Shown here piece by piece: positions 1-5,054 of a DNA stretch of 5,512 bases. The stretch covers positions 1-5,512 of the forward strand of contig JAJXZC010000337.1 of NCBI GenBank assembly GCA_021780275.1. Direction: 5' to 3'. Numbering within the stretch: the stretch's first letter is position 1; every line of letters starts with the position of its first letter. The notes under the pieces are model-generated. The model ran no database searches. It had not been told where the DNA came from and worked only from the letters and a program-made list of their open reading frames with translations. Position numbers and translations under genes: made by a program. This DNA is from Pseudomonadota bacterium. GTDB lineage: Bacteria; Pseudomonadota; Alphaproteobacteria; Parvibaculales; Parvibaculaceae.

Positions 1-327
1 GCAATCCCAGCCGGGAACGTAATTGGCGTCCTTGCCCATCATCTGCTGCGAGCGGACGACGATGTCCTTCAGCGTCTTGTTGAGCGCGTGGCCGATATGG
101 ATGTTGCCGTTCGCATAGGGCGGGCCGTCATGAAGGATGAAGGGCTCGCGGCCCTTGGCTTCGAGGCGCAGGCGCCCGTAGAGGTCCATCTTCTCCCAGC
201 GGGCGAGCCATTCGGGCTCGCGCTGCGGAAGGCCTGCCTTCATCGGGAAGGGCGTTTCGGGAAGAAAGATCGTCTCGCGGTAATCGCGGGCGGGCGTCTC
301 GTTATCGGTCTTGCTGTCGCTGGCCAT
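1..327 (-). CDS. ileS: Isoleucyl-tRNA synthetase, N-terminal 109 residues (partial)
   Basis: Cytoplasmic class I aminoacyl-tRNA synthetase that charges tRNA-Ile with isoleucine. Only the first 109 codons are present; family members are usually over 900 residues, so the gene continues past the left edge. The decisive signature is at residues 68-80, where [13 protein letters not shown] contains the class I HIGH ATP-binding motif (77-80), followed by ALNKTLKD and, at the edge, VPGWDC, the start of the family's GWDCHG block. The N-terminal stretch ([19 protein letters not shown]) is also typical of bacterial IleS. The start is the ATG at 327-325. It has no clear Shine-Dalgarno but overlaps the TGA of a 10-codon upstream ORF (TGATG). 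Codons upstream remain open for some distance, so a longer N-terminus is not formally excluded. It is transcribed away from the pheC-like gene. Confidence 0.97.
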   Translation of the reverse strand, partial: MASDSKTDNETPARDYRETIFLPETPFPMKAGLPQREPEWLARWEKMDLYGRLRLEAKGREPFILHDGPPYANGNIHIGHALNKTLKDIVVRSQQMMGKDANYVPGWDC

Positions 328-359
328 CAGGGTCTCGAGCAGTTCGGGGTTTGCGTCAT
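327..359 (-). other. Short upstream ORF (10 codons) overlapping the ileS start
   Basis: An ATG at 359-357 opens a reading frame of 10 sense codons ([10 protein letters not shown]) that ends in TGA at 329-327. The last base of this stop is the first base of the ileS ATG (TGATG). This arrangement commonly allows translational coupling. The peptide has no isoleucine run, so it is not a classical attenuator leader. The upstream sequence gives only a weak GAGAA-like ribosome site. It may simply be chance in GC-rich DNA. Confidence 0.25.
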
Positions 360-526
360 GGGTTCTCGTCCCGGCCCGAAGCGCTGGATCGGGGCCCTTG
401 GGACCCTCAGCGGCAGGCCGGGCCGCTAATTCGCGCGGGCCCTATGGCAAAACGGCTCAAATGACGCATTTTCATGGGGCGCTTTCTAGCAGCAGGCCCT
501 CTAACAGTCCAGTAAAGGGCACTTAT

Positions 527-560
527 CCCCGGCCTGGACTAGCCAGGTTAGGTTCCGGGG
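527..560. promoter_or_regulatory. Bulged inverted repeat upstream of the pheC-like gene
   Basis: Nested inverted arms are visible. CCTGG at 533-537 pairs with CCAGG at 543-547 around the loop ACTAG. Outside them, CCCCGG at 527-532 pairs with CCGGGG at 555-560, leaving a 7-nt bulge (TTAGGTT) on the 3' side only. The structure ends 12 nt before the GGAGG ribosome site of the downstream gene, so it could be a leader hairpin or an operator. It has no T-run, so it is not a typical terminator. No regulator is identified. Confidence 0.3.
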
Positions 561-572
561 CAGGATCGACTT

Positions 573-577
573 GGAGG
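573..577 (+). promoter_or_regulatory. Shine-Dalgarno site fixing the pheC-like start
   Basis: GGAGG lies 8 nt before the ATG at 586. This selects that ATG over the in-frame TTG at 571, which lies before the ribosome site and would have no spacing to it. Confidence 0.85.
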
Positions 578-585
578 AACGGGTA

Positions 586-1353
586 ATGGGTTTTCGGGTT
601 CTGGCGCTTTTCCTCGGGCTGATGGCGCTCGCGCTCCCCCTTCCGGCGGGTGCGGGGGCCCGGCTCGACGCCATCCGGGCGGCAGGCGAGCTTCGGATCG
701 GGCTCACCGGGGATTACCGGCCCTTTTCGAACCTCGAAGGGGCCAAGCTCTCGGGGCTCGACGTCGATCTCGGACGCTCGCTGGCGGCTTCGCTGGGGCT
801 CAAGCCCCGCTTCGTCAAGACGAGCTGGCCGACGCTTTCGGCGGACCTTGAGGCGGGCAAGTTCGACATCGCCATGGGCGGCGTCTCGGTGACACCCGCG
901 CGGGCGAAGATCGGGCTCTTTTCGGCGCCGGTCCTCAGCGACGGGAAAACGCCGATCACGCGCTGCTCGCTGGTGGAGCGGTTCGAGACGCTCAAACAGA
1001 TCGACCGGCCCGGCGTCCGCCTCGTCGTCAATCCGGGCGGGACCAACGAGAAATTCGCCCGCGCCCATATCCATCGCGCGACGGTGATCCTCCACAAGGA
1101 CAACAGCACGATCTTCGACGAGATCGTGGCGGGGCGCGCCGACCTGATGATTACCGACGCCGTGGAAACGCGGGTGCAGTCGAAGCTCCACCCGACACTC
1201 TGCGCCGTGCATCCCGACCGGCCCTTCGACCATGCGGAGAAGGCTTACCTCATGCCGAAGGATGAGGAGTTGAAACGCGCCGTCGATGCGTGGGTCGCAG
1301 AGGCGAAGCGTTCGGGCGCATTCGCGCGAGCGTGGAGGAAGTGGGTGGAGTGA
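586..1353 (+). CDS. pheC: Periplasmic cyclohexadienyl dehydratase (prephenate/arogenate dehydratase)
   Basis: Predicted to convert prephenate to phenylpyruvate, and arogenate to phenylalanine, by decarboxylative dehydration outside the cytoplasm. The 255-residue product has a signal peptide (FRVLALFLGLMALALPLPAGAGA, roughly residues 3-25, with a likely AxA cleavage near 21-25), followed by a periplasmic binding protein type II fold. Blocks I recall as specific to PheC rather than to amino-acid-binding proteins are GDYRPFS (42-48), TSWPTL (79-84), DGKTPITRC (119-127), NPGGTNEKFAR (149-159), DLMITDAVETR (186-196) and LHPTLCAVHPDRPFD (201-215). C127 and C206 are the only cysteines and could form a disulfide in the periplasm. 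The length suits the family (about 250-270). It stands alone, divergent from ileS and convergent with the next gene. The main alternative is a polar amino acid ABC transporter binding protein, which I consider much less likely because the active-site blocks are intact and no permease or ATPase gene is adjacent. Confidence 0.88.
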   Translation: MGFRVLALFLGLMALALPLPAGAGARLDAIRAAGELRIGLTGDYRPFSNLEGAKLSGLDVDLGRSLAASLGLKPRFVKTSWPTLSADLEAGKFDIAMGGVSVTPARAKIGLFSAPVLSDGKTPITRCSLVERFETLKQIDRPGVRLVVNPGGTNEKFARAHIHRATVILHKDNSTIFDEIVAGRADLMITDAVETRVQSKLHPTLCAVHPDRPFDHAEKAYLMPKDEELKRAVDAWVAEAKRSGAFARAWRKWVE

Positions 1354-1369
1354 CACCTCACAACTGAAC

Positions 1370-1404
1370 GTCATGGCCGGGCTTGACCCGGCCATCCACG
1401 TCTT
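1370..1404 (+). repeat. 35-nt palindromic (REP-like) repeat, copy 1
   Basis: The unit begins GTCATGG and ends ATCCACGTCTT. Inside it, ATGGCCGGG (1373-1381) and CCCGGCCAT (1387-1395) form a perfect 9-bp stem around the loop CTTGA. It sits between the convergent ends of the pheC-like gene (1353) and the membrane-protein gene (1436). Two further 35-nt copies lie at 3571-3605 (same orientation) and 3624-3658 (inverted). The hairpin might help end transcription from either side, but no T-tract follows, so I classify it as a dispersed repeat and not as an intrinsic terminator. Confidence 0.85.
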
Positions 1405-1435
1405 ATGCCGGGAGGTAGTTAGGGACAGACTCCGG

Positions 1436-2155
1436 TCAGCTGAAAAATCTTGAGCTGTCTTCCGGCCAGACGAGCAAAGCAATGCCCAAGATGGCAAGAA
1501 CTCGCATGGCATACACATAGATACTCAGCGGGAGATCATTCATCGCCCTGTGCCGGTCGCTCATGACAAACCCCACAACGCGAAGACCGTTTTTGGGTGT
1601 GTTGTTGAGGAAGAATAGCGGCTCGCCAAGCTCTCTCCAGACATCCGCGTGCATTCGCATCAGGCGGACAAGAAATGACCGGACGACACCGAGATAGAAA
1701 AGGACAGACACGAGCAGGAAGAGGTCCCGATCATGCGGGCGATGAAATTTCCAACCTGCAGCATCATGCGTGAACATGGGCGTTCTGCCAGTAGTGATGG
1801 TCGCGTCGCTGGAGGTGAGGGCTGATGGTGCCCGCTGCAAAGCGGCAACCAGCACAAATCCTAGAAAAAAGATCAGCGTCACAACCGTCAACGCGAATGC
1901 TGCGCGACCAATCCAAGTCAACCATGTCACGAGTGAATCGTTCAACTCACGATGTCGGCCCGTGAAAAGGAAGCGAATGTTTTTCAGGCTAGTCGCAATA
2001 CCCTGATTGCCAATTGTCGAACGTCCAAGTTCGATCCAGACGTCGCGGTGACGCAGCCTCAATCGCCATTGCAAGACGAACCCACTGACAAAGGCGACCC
2101 CAACTATTGAAAAATAGATGAAGAGCGCGAGCTTTGTCAGAACGTCCTCGGTCAT
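1436..2155 (-). CDS. Four-helix membrane protein with an internal duplication, unknown function
   Basis: I do not recognise a named family for this 239-residue protein. It has four hydrophobic segments, near residues 9-28, 84-106, 143-163 and 213-230. Two halves share one pattern. HRDVWIELG (36-44) matches HADVWRELG (169-177), and RHRELND (67-73) matches RHRAMND (201-207), an offset of 133-134 residues. Each block lies between two helices, giving helix - charged loop - helix twice. The linker at 107-142 is polar and unconserved. A distant likeness in layout to the small stress protein UspB (helix, DP/LG motif, RHxxxxD, helix) is only an impression. The start ATG at 2155 has an AGGGGA ribosome site overlapping the thioesterase stop codon, and the gap to that stop is 10 nt, so it is probably the last gene of the same operon. 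Base composition is lower in GC than its neighbours (30 of 60 in 1861-1920). Confidence 0.85.
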   Translation of the reverse strand: MTEDVLTKLALFIYFSIVGVAFVSGFVLQWRLRLRHRDVWIELGRSTIGNQGIATSLKNIRFLFTGRHRELNDSLVTWLTWIGRAAFALTVVTLIFFLGFVLVAALQRAPSALTSSDATITTGRTPMFTHDAAGWKFHRPHDRDLFLLVSVLFYLGVVRSFLVRLMRMHADVWRELGEPLFFLNNTPKNGLRVVGFVMSDRHRAMNDLPLSIYVYAMRVLAILGIALLVWPEDSSRFFS

Positions 2156-2165
2156 CTCAGTCCCC

Positions 2166-2594
2166 TTAAGCCGGAATAATCCGCTCCACCGCCCTCGCCT
2201 TCAGCGCGATCTTGCCGTCGGCATTGGTGAAAGTCGCTTCCACATAGGCCTGCGTCTTCGAGACATTCACCACATGGCCTTCGCAGGCGAGAATGCCTTC
2301 CGTCACGGGGCGGAAGAAATGCATCTGCAAATCGCTGGTGGTGAAGTTCTGGTCGTCCCTCAGCATGGTCATCAGCGCGAAGGAGCAGGTCTGGTCGGCG
2401 AGCGTTGCGAGATAGCCCCCGAAGATCGCGACGGGGTTCATGTATTGCGGATCGACGGGCCAGTCGTAGCGGATGCGGCCCGGTTCGATCACGGTGAGCT
2501 TGCCCGCATAGAGATTGAGCGCCGTCACATGCGGCGGGGCTTTTTCGACCTCGCCCGCCGCGATGCGCTTCAGAATGTTCGACCAGTTTGGCAT
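2166..2594 (-). CDS. PaaI-like hotdog-fold thioesterase
   Basis: Predicted cytoplasmic acyl-CoA thioesterase of the hotdog superfamily (142 residues, normal for the family). The segment at 53-74 (NPVAIFGGYLATLADQTCSF...) aligns with the PaaI/4HBT helix pattern N..G..HGG...TLaD. D67 takes the usual acidic active-site position, but the usual histidine of HGG is F58. TTSDLQMHFFRPV (85-97) and the strands ILACEGHVVNVSKTQAYVEATFTNADGK fit the following beta sheet. The start is taken as the ATG at 2594, which overlaps the upstream TGA in TGATG and has GAGGGG at 2605-2600, 5 nt away; a GTG one codon earlier is possible. Coupling to the upstream lyase gene suggests a shared pathway, for instance releasing a CoA ester of a product or intermediate. 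The substrate cannot be inferred. Confidence 0.82.
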   Translation of the reverse strand: MPNWSNILKRIAAGEVEKAPPHVTALNLYAGKLTVIEPGRIRYDWPVDPQYMNPVAIFGGYLATLADQTCSFALMTMLRDDQNFTTSDLQMHFFRPVTEGILACEGHVVNVSKTQAYVEATFTNADGKIALKARAVERIIPA

Positions 2595-3469
2595 CACTTC
2601 CCCTCGGCTGCGATACGCGCCGCGCTGGCAAGCATTTCCGGCAGGCCGACGATCTCATTGTAACGCTGGAAGGTGACGCGGGTATCGTCCGCGGGCAGAC
2701 CCTCGCCCTTGATGAGCGTCGCATAGACGTCCTGCAAGCGCTTCGTCACGGCGAGAAGAGCCGCGACCGGGAAGATGGCGATCTTGAAGCCAAGCTCCTC
2801 CAGAATCTTCGTCGAGAGATAGGGCGTCTTGCCATCCTCGACCATGTTCGCCAGCAGCGGCACGCCCTTGAACGTCGTGGTGACGCGCTCAAGCTCCGCC
2901 ATGTCGCGCGGCGCCTCGATGAAGAGAATGTCGGCGCCCGCCTTGAGGAAGGCTTCGCCGCGCCGCAACGCCTCGTCGAGATCATGCGTCGCGCGGGCAT
3001 CGGTGCGCGCCATGATCTTGAAGTCCTTCGAGTTGCGCGCTTCGGCAGCGGCGCGAATCTTCTGCGCCGCGTCTTCGGTCGAAACGACTTCCTTGCCTTC
3101 CATATGGCCGCAACGTTTCGGGAAAACCTGATCCTCAAGCTGGATGCATTGCGCGCCCGCCGCCTCGTAAAGCCGCGTCAGCCGCGCGGCATTGAGCGGG
3201 CCGCCATGACCATTGTCGCCATCCGCGATGAGGGGCACAGGGTTCGCCGCATCCGCGATGGCGCGAACGCGGTCTGCCATTTCGGTGGCGGACATGAGAC
3301 CGATATCGGGCAGGCCGAGCGTGGAACCGGCGACGCCGAAGCCCGTCATGTAAACGGCGGCGCTGCCTGCCTGCGCGGCGACCTTGGCCGACAGCGCGTC
3401 ATAGGCGCCGGGCGCGACGATGATGCCGGGTTCGGCAAGAAGCGTGGCGAGAGATTTCTTCTGGGTCAT
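2594..3469 (-). CDS. Isocitrate lyase/PEP mutase superfamily enzyme (C-C lyase, KRCGH type)
   Basis: A cytoplasmic TIM-barrel enzyme of 291 residues. Visible superfamily features are APGAYDALSA (19-28), YMTGFG (40-45), the metal-site segment ADGDNGHGG (82-90, with D83 and D85), QLEDQ (110-114, with E112) and the catalytic loop KRCGH (118-122) followed by MEGK. KRCGH is the lyase signature shared by 2-methylisocitrate lyase and 2,3-dimethylmalate lyase, with C120 as the general acid. Its presence argues against the cysteine-free oxaloacetate decarboxylase and PEP mutase branches. No prpC or prpD neighbour supports a methylcitrate cycle, so the substrate (a 2-hydroxy di- or tricarboxylate) stays open. 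Automated annotation may call it carboxyvinyl-carboxyphosphonate phosphorylmutase. The start ATG at 3469 is set by GGAGGA 7 nt upstream; an in-frame ATG 10 codons earlier (3499) lies beyond that site. It is the first gene of the lyase-thioesterase-membrane protein run. Confidence 0.9.
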   Translation of the reverse strand: MTQKKSLATLLAEPGIIVAPGAYDALSAKVAAQAGSAAVYMTGFGVAGSTLGLPDIGLMSATEMADRVRAIADAANPVPLIADGDNGHGGPLNAARLTRLYEAAGAQCIQLEDQVFPKRCGHMEGKEVVSTEDAAQKIRAAAEARNSKDFKIMARTDARATHDLDEALRRGEAFLKAGADILFIEAPRDMAELERVTTTFKGVPLLANMVEDGKTPYLSTKILEELGFKIAIFPVAALLAVTKRLQDVYATLIKGEGLPADDTRVTFQRYNEIVGLPEMLASAARIAAEGK

Positions 3470-3476
3470 GCTGGGT

Positions 3477-3482
3477 TCCTCC
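3477..3482 (-). promoter_or_regulatory. Shine-Dalgarno site fixing the lyase start
   Basis: On the minus strand, GGAGGA precedes the ATG at 3469 by 7 nt. It selects the protein starting MTQKKS over the longer in-frame form starting at 3499. Confidence 0.85.
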
Positions 3483-3570
3483 GGGCGGGACCATGGCAAA
3501 TATGGAGGGGCTTGTCATGGGCCAGCTCGATTACCTCGCGTCACGCAAGCCCCGCTTCCCACCTTTGCCC

Positions 3571-3605
3571 GTCATGCCCCGCTTCAGGCGGGGTATCCAG
3601 GTCTT
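3571..3605 (+). repeat. 35-nt palindromic repeat, copy 2
   Basis: Begins GTCATGCCC and ends ATCCAGGTCTT, the same 35-nt length and orientation as copy 1 at 1370. The stem ATGCCCCGC (3574-3582) pairs with GCGGGGTAT (3588-3596) over 9 bp, including one G-T pair, around the 5-nt loop TTCAG. The flanks GTCATG and ATCCA.GTCTT are conserved, while the stem sequence differs from the other copies but keeps its pairing. Confidence 0.85.
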
Positions 3606-3623
3606 CGCGACACTTCGGTAGTA

Positions 3624-3658
3624 AAGACCTGGATGGCCCGGTCAAGCCGGGCCATGAC
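3624..3658 (-). repeat. 35-nt palindromic repeat, copy 3 (inverted)
   Basis: On the plus strand it begins AAGACCTGGAT and ends CCATGAC, so it is the reverse orientation of copies 1 and 2. The stem ATGGCCCGG (3633-3641) pairs perfectly with CCGGGCCAT (3647-3655) around TCAAG. Its AAGACCTGGAT (3624-3634) is an exact reverse complement of ATCCAGGTCTT (3595-3605) in copy 2, with 18 nt between, so the two copies form a head-to-head pair like the composite BIME arrangements known for enterobacterial REPs. Confidence 0.85.
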
Positions 3659-3807
3659 AAATACGCTCAAAATCCCGATGAATGTTCCACCACATCTGCA
3701 ACACAACCAAACTTGGTCTAGGACGCTTTGGGATACATCAATTATCCTGACCAAGGATCGAGCGGATTCGGTTCAACTTGGCCGAGACTCCAATACGCGG
3801 GGCACAG

Positions 3808-4338
3808 ATGAACGAAGATGCATTTGCAGGTCGGCTACTCAGCGGAGAACGTATCCTCTGGTCGGGAAGACCGCGTCGCGGCCTTCTCCTGACTGCTAGC
3901 GACATCTTCCTCATTCCCTTCAGCGTGATGTGGTGCGGCTTTGCGATTGTCTGGACATTCATGGCAAGCCAGAGCGACAAGGCATCGATATTCTTCATTT
4001 TATGGGGATTGATGTTCGTACTTATTGGACTCTACATGGTCGTTGGGCGCTTCGTGACAGATGCGTGGATCAGACGAAACACCAATTATGCCGTTACGAA
4101 TAAGCGCATTATGATCGACAGATCGGGACCGTTCGCGCGTTTCATGGCGGCCAACCTCAATCAGCTTCCCAATATCGAAATTGAGCAAGGCGCCAATGGG
4201 TGCGGCAGCATTCGATTCGGCTCTTCTACGTCGATGTGGAGCCCGGCACTTGATCCGACGCCGCAATTTCTCGCCATAGAGGATGTGCGCCATGTGTTCG
4301 ATCTCATCCAGCGCACCATCAACACCACAGATCGTTGA
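3808..4338 (+). CDS. Small membrane protein resembling bacterial PH-domain proteins
   Basis: A 176-residue protein with LLSGERILWSGRPRRGLLL at 10-28, two membrane helices (about 33-53 and 60-82), and the segment RRNTNYAVTNKRIMIDRSG (89-107). The ER.LW.G.P opening, then two helices, then YA(V/L)TNKRI.I leading into a beta-rich C-terminus is the usual layout of bacterial PH-domain (YdbT/bPH2-like) membrane proteins. Their molecular role is mostly unknown, and the assignment rests on this pattern alone. The C-terminal part (NIEIEQGANGCGSIRFGSS) fits the PH beta strands. I chose the ATG at 3808, with GCGGGG at 3797-3802 as a modest ribosome site; a TTG 10 codons earlier is in frame. The gene is distinctly AT-richer than its neighbours (26 G+C of 60 in 3961-4020), which suggests transfer. 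It ends 9 nt from the convergent regulator gene. Confidence 0.8.
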   Translation: MNEDAFAGRLLSGERILWSGRPRRGLLLTASDIFLIPFSVMWCGFAIVWTFMASQSDKASIFFILWGLMFVLIGLYMVVGRFVTDAWIRRNTNYAVTNKRIMIDRSGPFARFMAANLNQLPNIEIEQGANGCGSIRFGSSTSMWSPALDPTPQFLAIEDVRHVFDLIQRTINTTDR

Positions 4339-4347
4339 CGCACTTCG

Positions 4348-5007
4348 TTAAAAGCTCGGCGGACAGCAGGCCGAAACGATGACGCAGTCGATGGTGCCGG
4401 GGTTGCGGAAGCGGTGGGGAAGGCGCGAGTCGAAGTAATAGGCGTCGCCGGGCATGAGCTTGCGCGTCTCGCCGCCCACCGTCAGTTCGATGAGCCCCGA
4501 GACGACGATGCCGCTCTCCTCGCCGATATGGGAGAGCATGTCGTCACCCGTGTCGGCGCCGGGGGCGTAGCGCTCATGCATCATCTGGATGGCGCGGCCC
4601 TGCGTGTCTCGCCCGACCAGACGGAAGGAGATGGGCCCGCCCGCGATCTCGCGCAGTTCCTTGGCCTGATAAAAAACCCTCGTGCGCGGCTTCAATTCCA
4701 GCGTCAGGAAATCGGCGATGGAAATGGGGAAACCGTCGAGCACCTTTTTCAGCGAGCCGAGGGACGGGCTCACCCGATTCTGCTCGATGAGGGAAATGGT
4801 GCCGTTGGTCACGCCCGCGCGCTTGGCGAGTTCGCGCTGGGAAAGCCCGTGCATGGTGCGGAAGGCGCGGAGGCGCGCGCCGATGTCGGGCATCTCTCCG
4901 TCGATATCCAGCGAGGCGGGCATCTGCGCAGCGCCATGGGCGCGGCGGAAATTCCCCGCCGCCGGTTTCGCCGCACTCTTCCCGCTCTTCGTCGCGCCCT
5001 TTGCCAT
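4348..5007 (-). CDS. XRE-cupin transcriptional regulator, PuuR-like
   Basis: A cytoplasmic DNA-binding regulator of 219 residues. The helix-turn-helix spans about 43-98 (IGARLRAFRTMHGLSQRELA, then TNGTISLIEQNRVSPSLGSL), with the XRE hallmarks GLSQRELA and ISLIEQ. A C-terminal cupin covers about 140-215: SHIGEESGIVVSG (159-171), ELTVGGE (174-180), PGDAYYFDS (186-194) and PHRFRNPG (197-204). H160, E164 and H198 could bind a metal. Order, length and the closing IVSACCPPSF resemble E. coli PuuR, the putrescine-utilisation repressor. An Ala/Lys-rich extension of about 40 residues precedes the HTH. The start is uncertain: ATGs at 5028 and 5007 both lack a good ribosome site, and M39 (4893) would give a PuuR-sized protein. 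It is divergent from an omega-aminotransferase gene and probably controls that gene and itself in response to an amine or amino acid ligand (inference). Confidence 0.9.
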   Translation of the reverse strand: MAKGATKSGKSAAKPAAGNFRRAHGAAQMPASLDIDGEMPDIGARLRAFRTMHGLSQRELAKRAGVTNGTISLIEQNRVSPSLGSLKKVLDGFPISIADFLTLELKPRTRVFYQAKELREIAGGPISFRLVGRDTQGRAIQMMHERYAPGADTGDDMLSHIGEESGIVVSGLIELTVGGETRKLMPGDAYYFDSRLPHRFRNPGTIDCVIVSACCPPSF

Positions 5008-5054
5008 GGCGTTTAAAATACTCGACATACAGCCAAAGTCACGCCCGAAACCCC

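Larger units (their letters stand above)
328..585. other. Divergent intergenic region, ileS / pheC-like
   Basis: This 258-nt stretch separates the divergent ileS and pheC-like genes and must hold both promoters. I could not pick a convincing -35/-10 pair on either strand. Recognisable contents are the short ORF abutting ileS (327-359), a bulged inverted repeat at 527-560, and the ribosome-binding site of the pheC-like gene at 573-577. The middle part (about 420-520) is AT-richer (ctaattc, caaaacggctcaaatgacg, cattttcatg), as expected of a promoter zone. Nothing else is recognised. Confidence 0.6.
3470..3807. other. Gene-free region with paired hairpin repeats
   Basis: About 340 nt between the divergent lyase and PH-like genes. 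The left third should hold the lyase operon promoter, the centre holds two 35-nt hairpin repeats (3571-3605 and 3624-3658), and the right third leads into the PH-like gene. In the right part there are two small inverted repeats: ACCAA/TTGGT at 3706-3717 with 2 nt between arms, and ATCCT/AGGAT at 3744-3758 around GACCA. Either could be an operator or chance. I could not define a convincing -35/-10 pair. Reading frames that cross this region are shadows and encode the repeat-derived peptide KTWMA.SS.AMT. Confidence 0.7.

Noticed and set aside
88..429. Plus-strand frame opposite ileS
   Set aside because: Shadow of the IleS N-terminus, whose HIGH signature on the minus strand is unambiguous.
586..1353. 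Amino-acid ABC transporter binding protein
   Set aside because: The fold is the same, but DGKTPIT, NPGGTNEKFAR and LHP.LCAVHP are PheC-type active-site blocks, and no transporter genes are adjacent.
1373..1395. Intrinsic terminator between the convergent genes
   Set aside because: The 9-bp stem is strong, but no T-tract follows on either strand, and the element belongs to a repeat family found elsewhere in a non-terminal setting. A terminating effect remains possible.
523..1518. Minus-strand reading frame (331 codons) opposite the pheC-like gene
   Set aside because: It crosses the hairpin repeat, yielding the repeat-derived KTWMAGSSPAMT peptide, and overlaps the membrane-protein gene. It has no recognisable domain.
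1370..3658. CRISPR array from the 35-nt repeats
   Set aside because: Only three copies, in mixed orientation, with spacings of about 2.2 kb and 18 nt, and stem sequences that vary. They are palindromic dispersed repeats.
2588..3721. Long plus-strand reading frame (377 codons) opposite the lyase gene
   Set aside because: It is an antisense shadow of the lyase, low in complexity and Arg/Gly/Ala-rich, and it ends inside the repeat region. The minus strand carries a clear enzyme with motifs and a ribosome site.
4356..4374. TCGGC/GCCGA hairpin followed by TTTT on the minus strand as a terminator for the regulator
   Set aside because: Only a 5-bp stem with a 9-nt loop, lying inside the last codons, and the T-run is just four bases. 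It is too weak to call.
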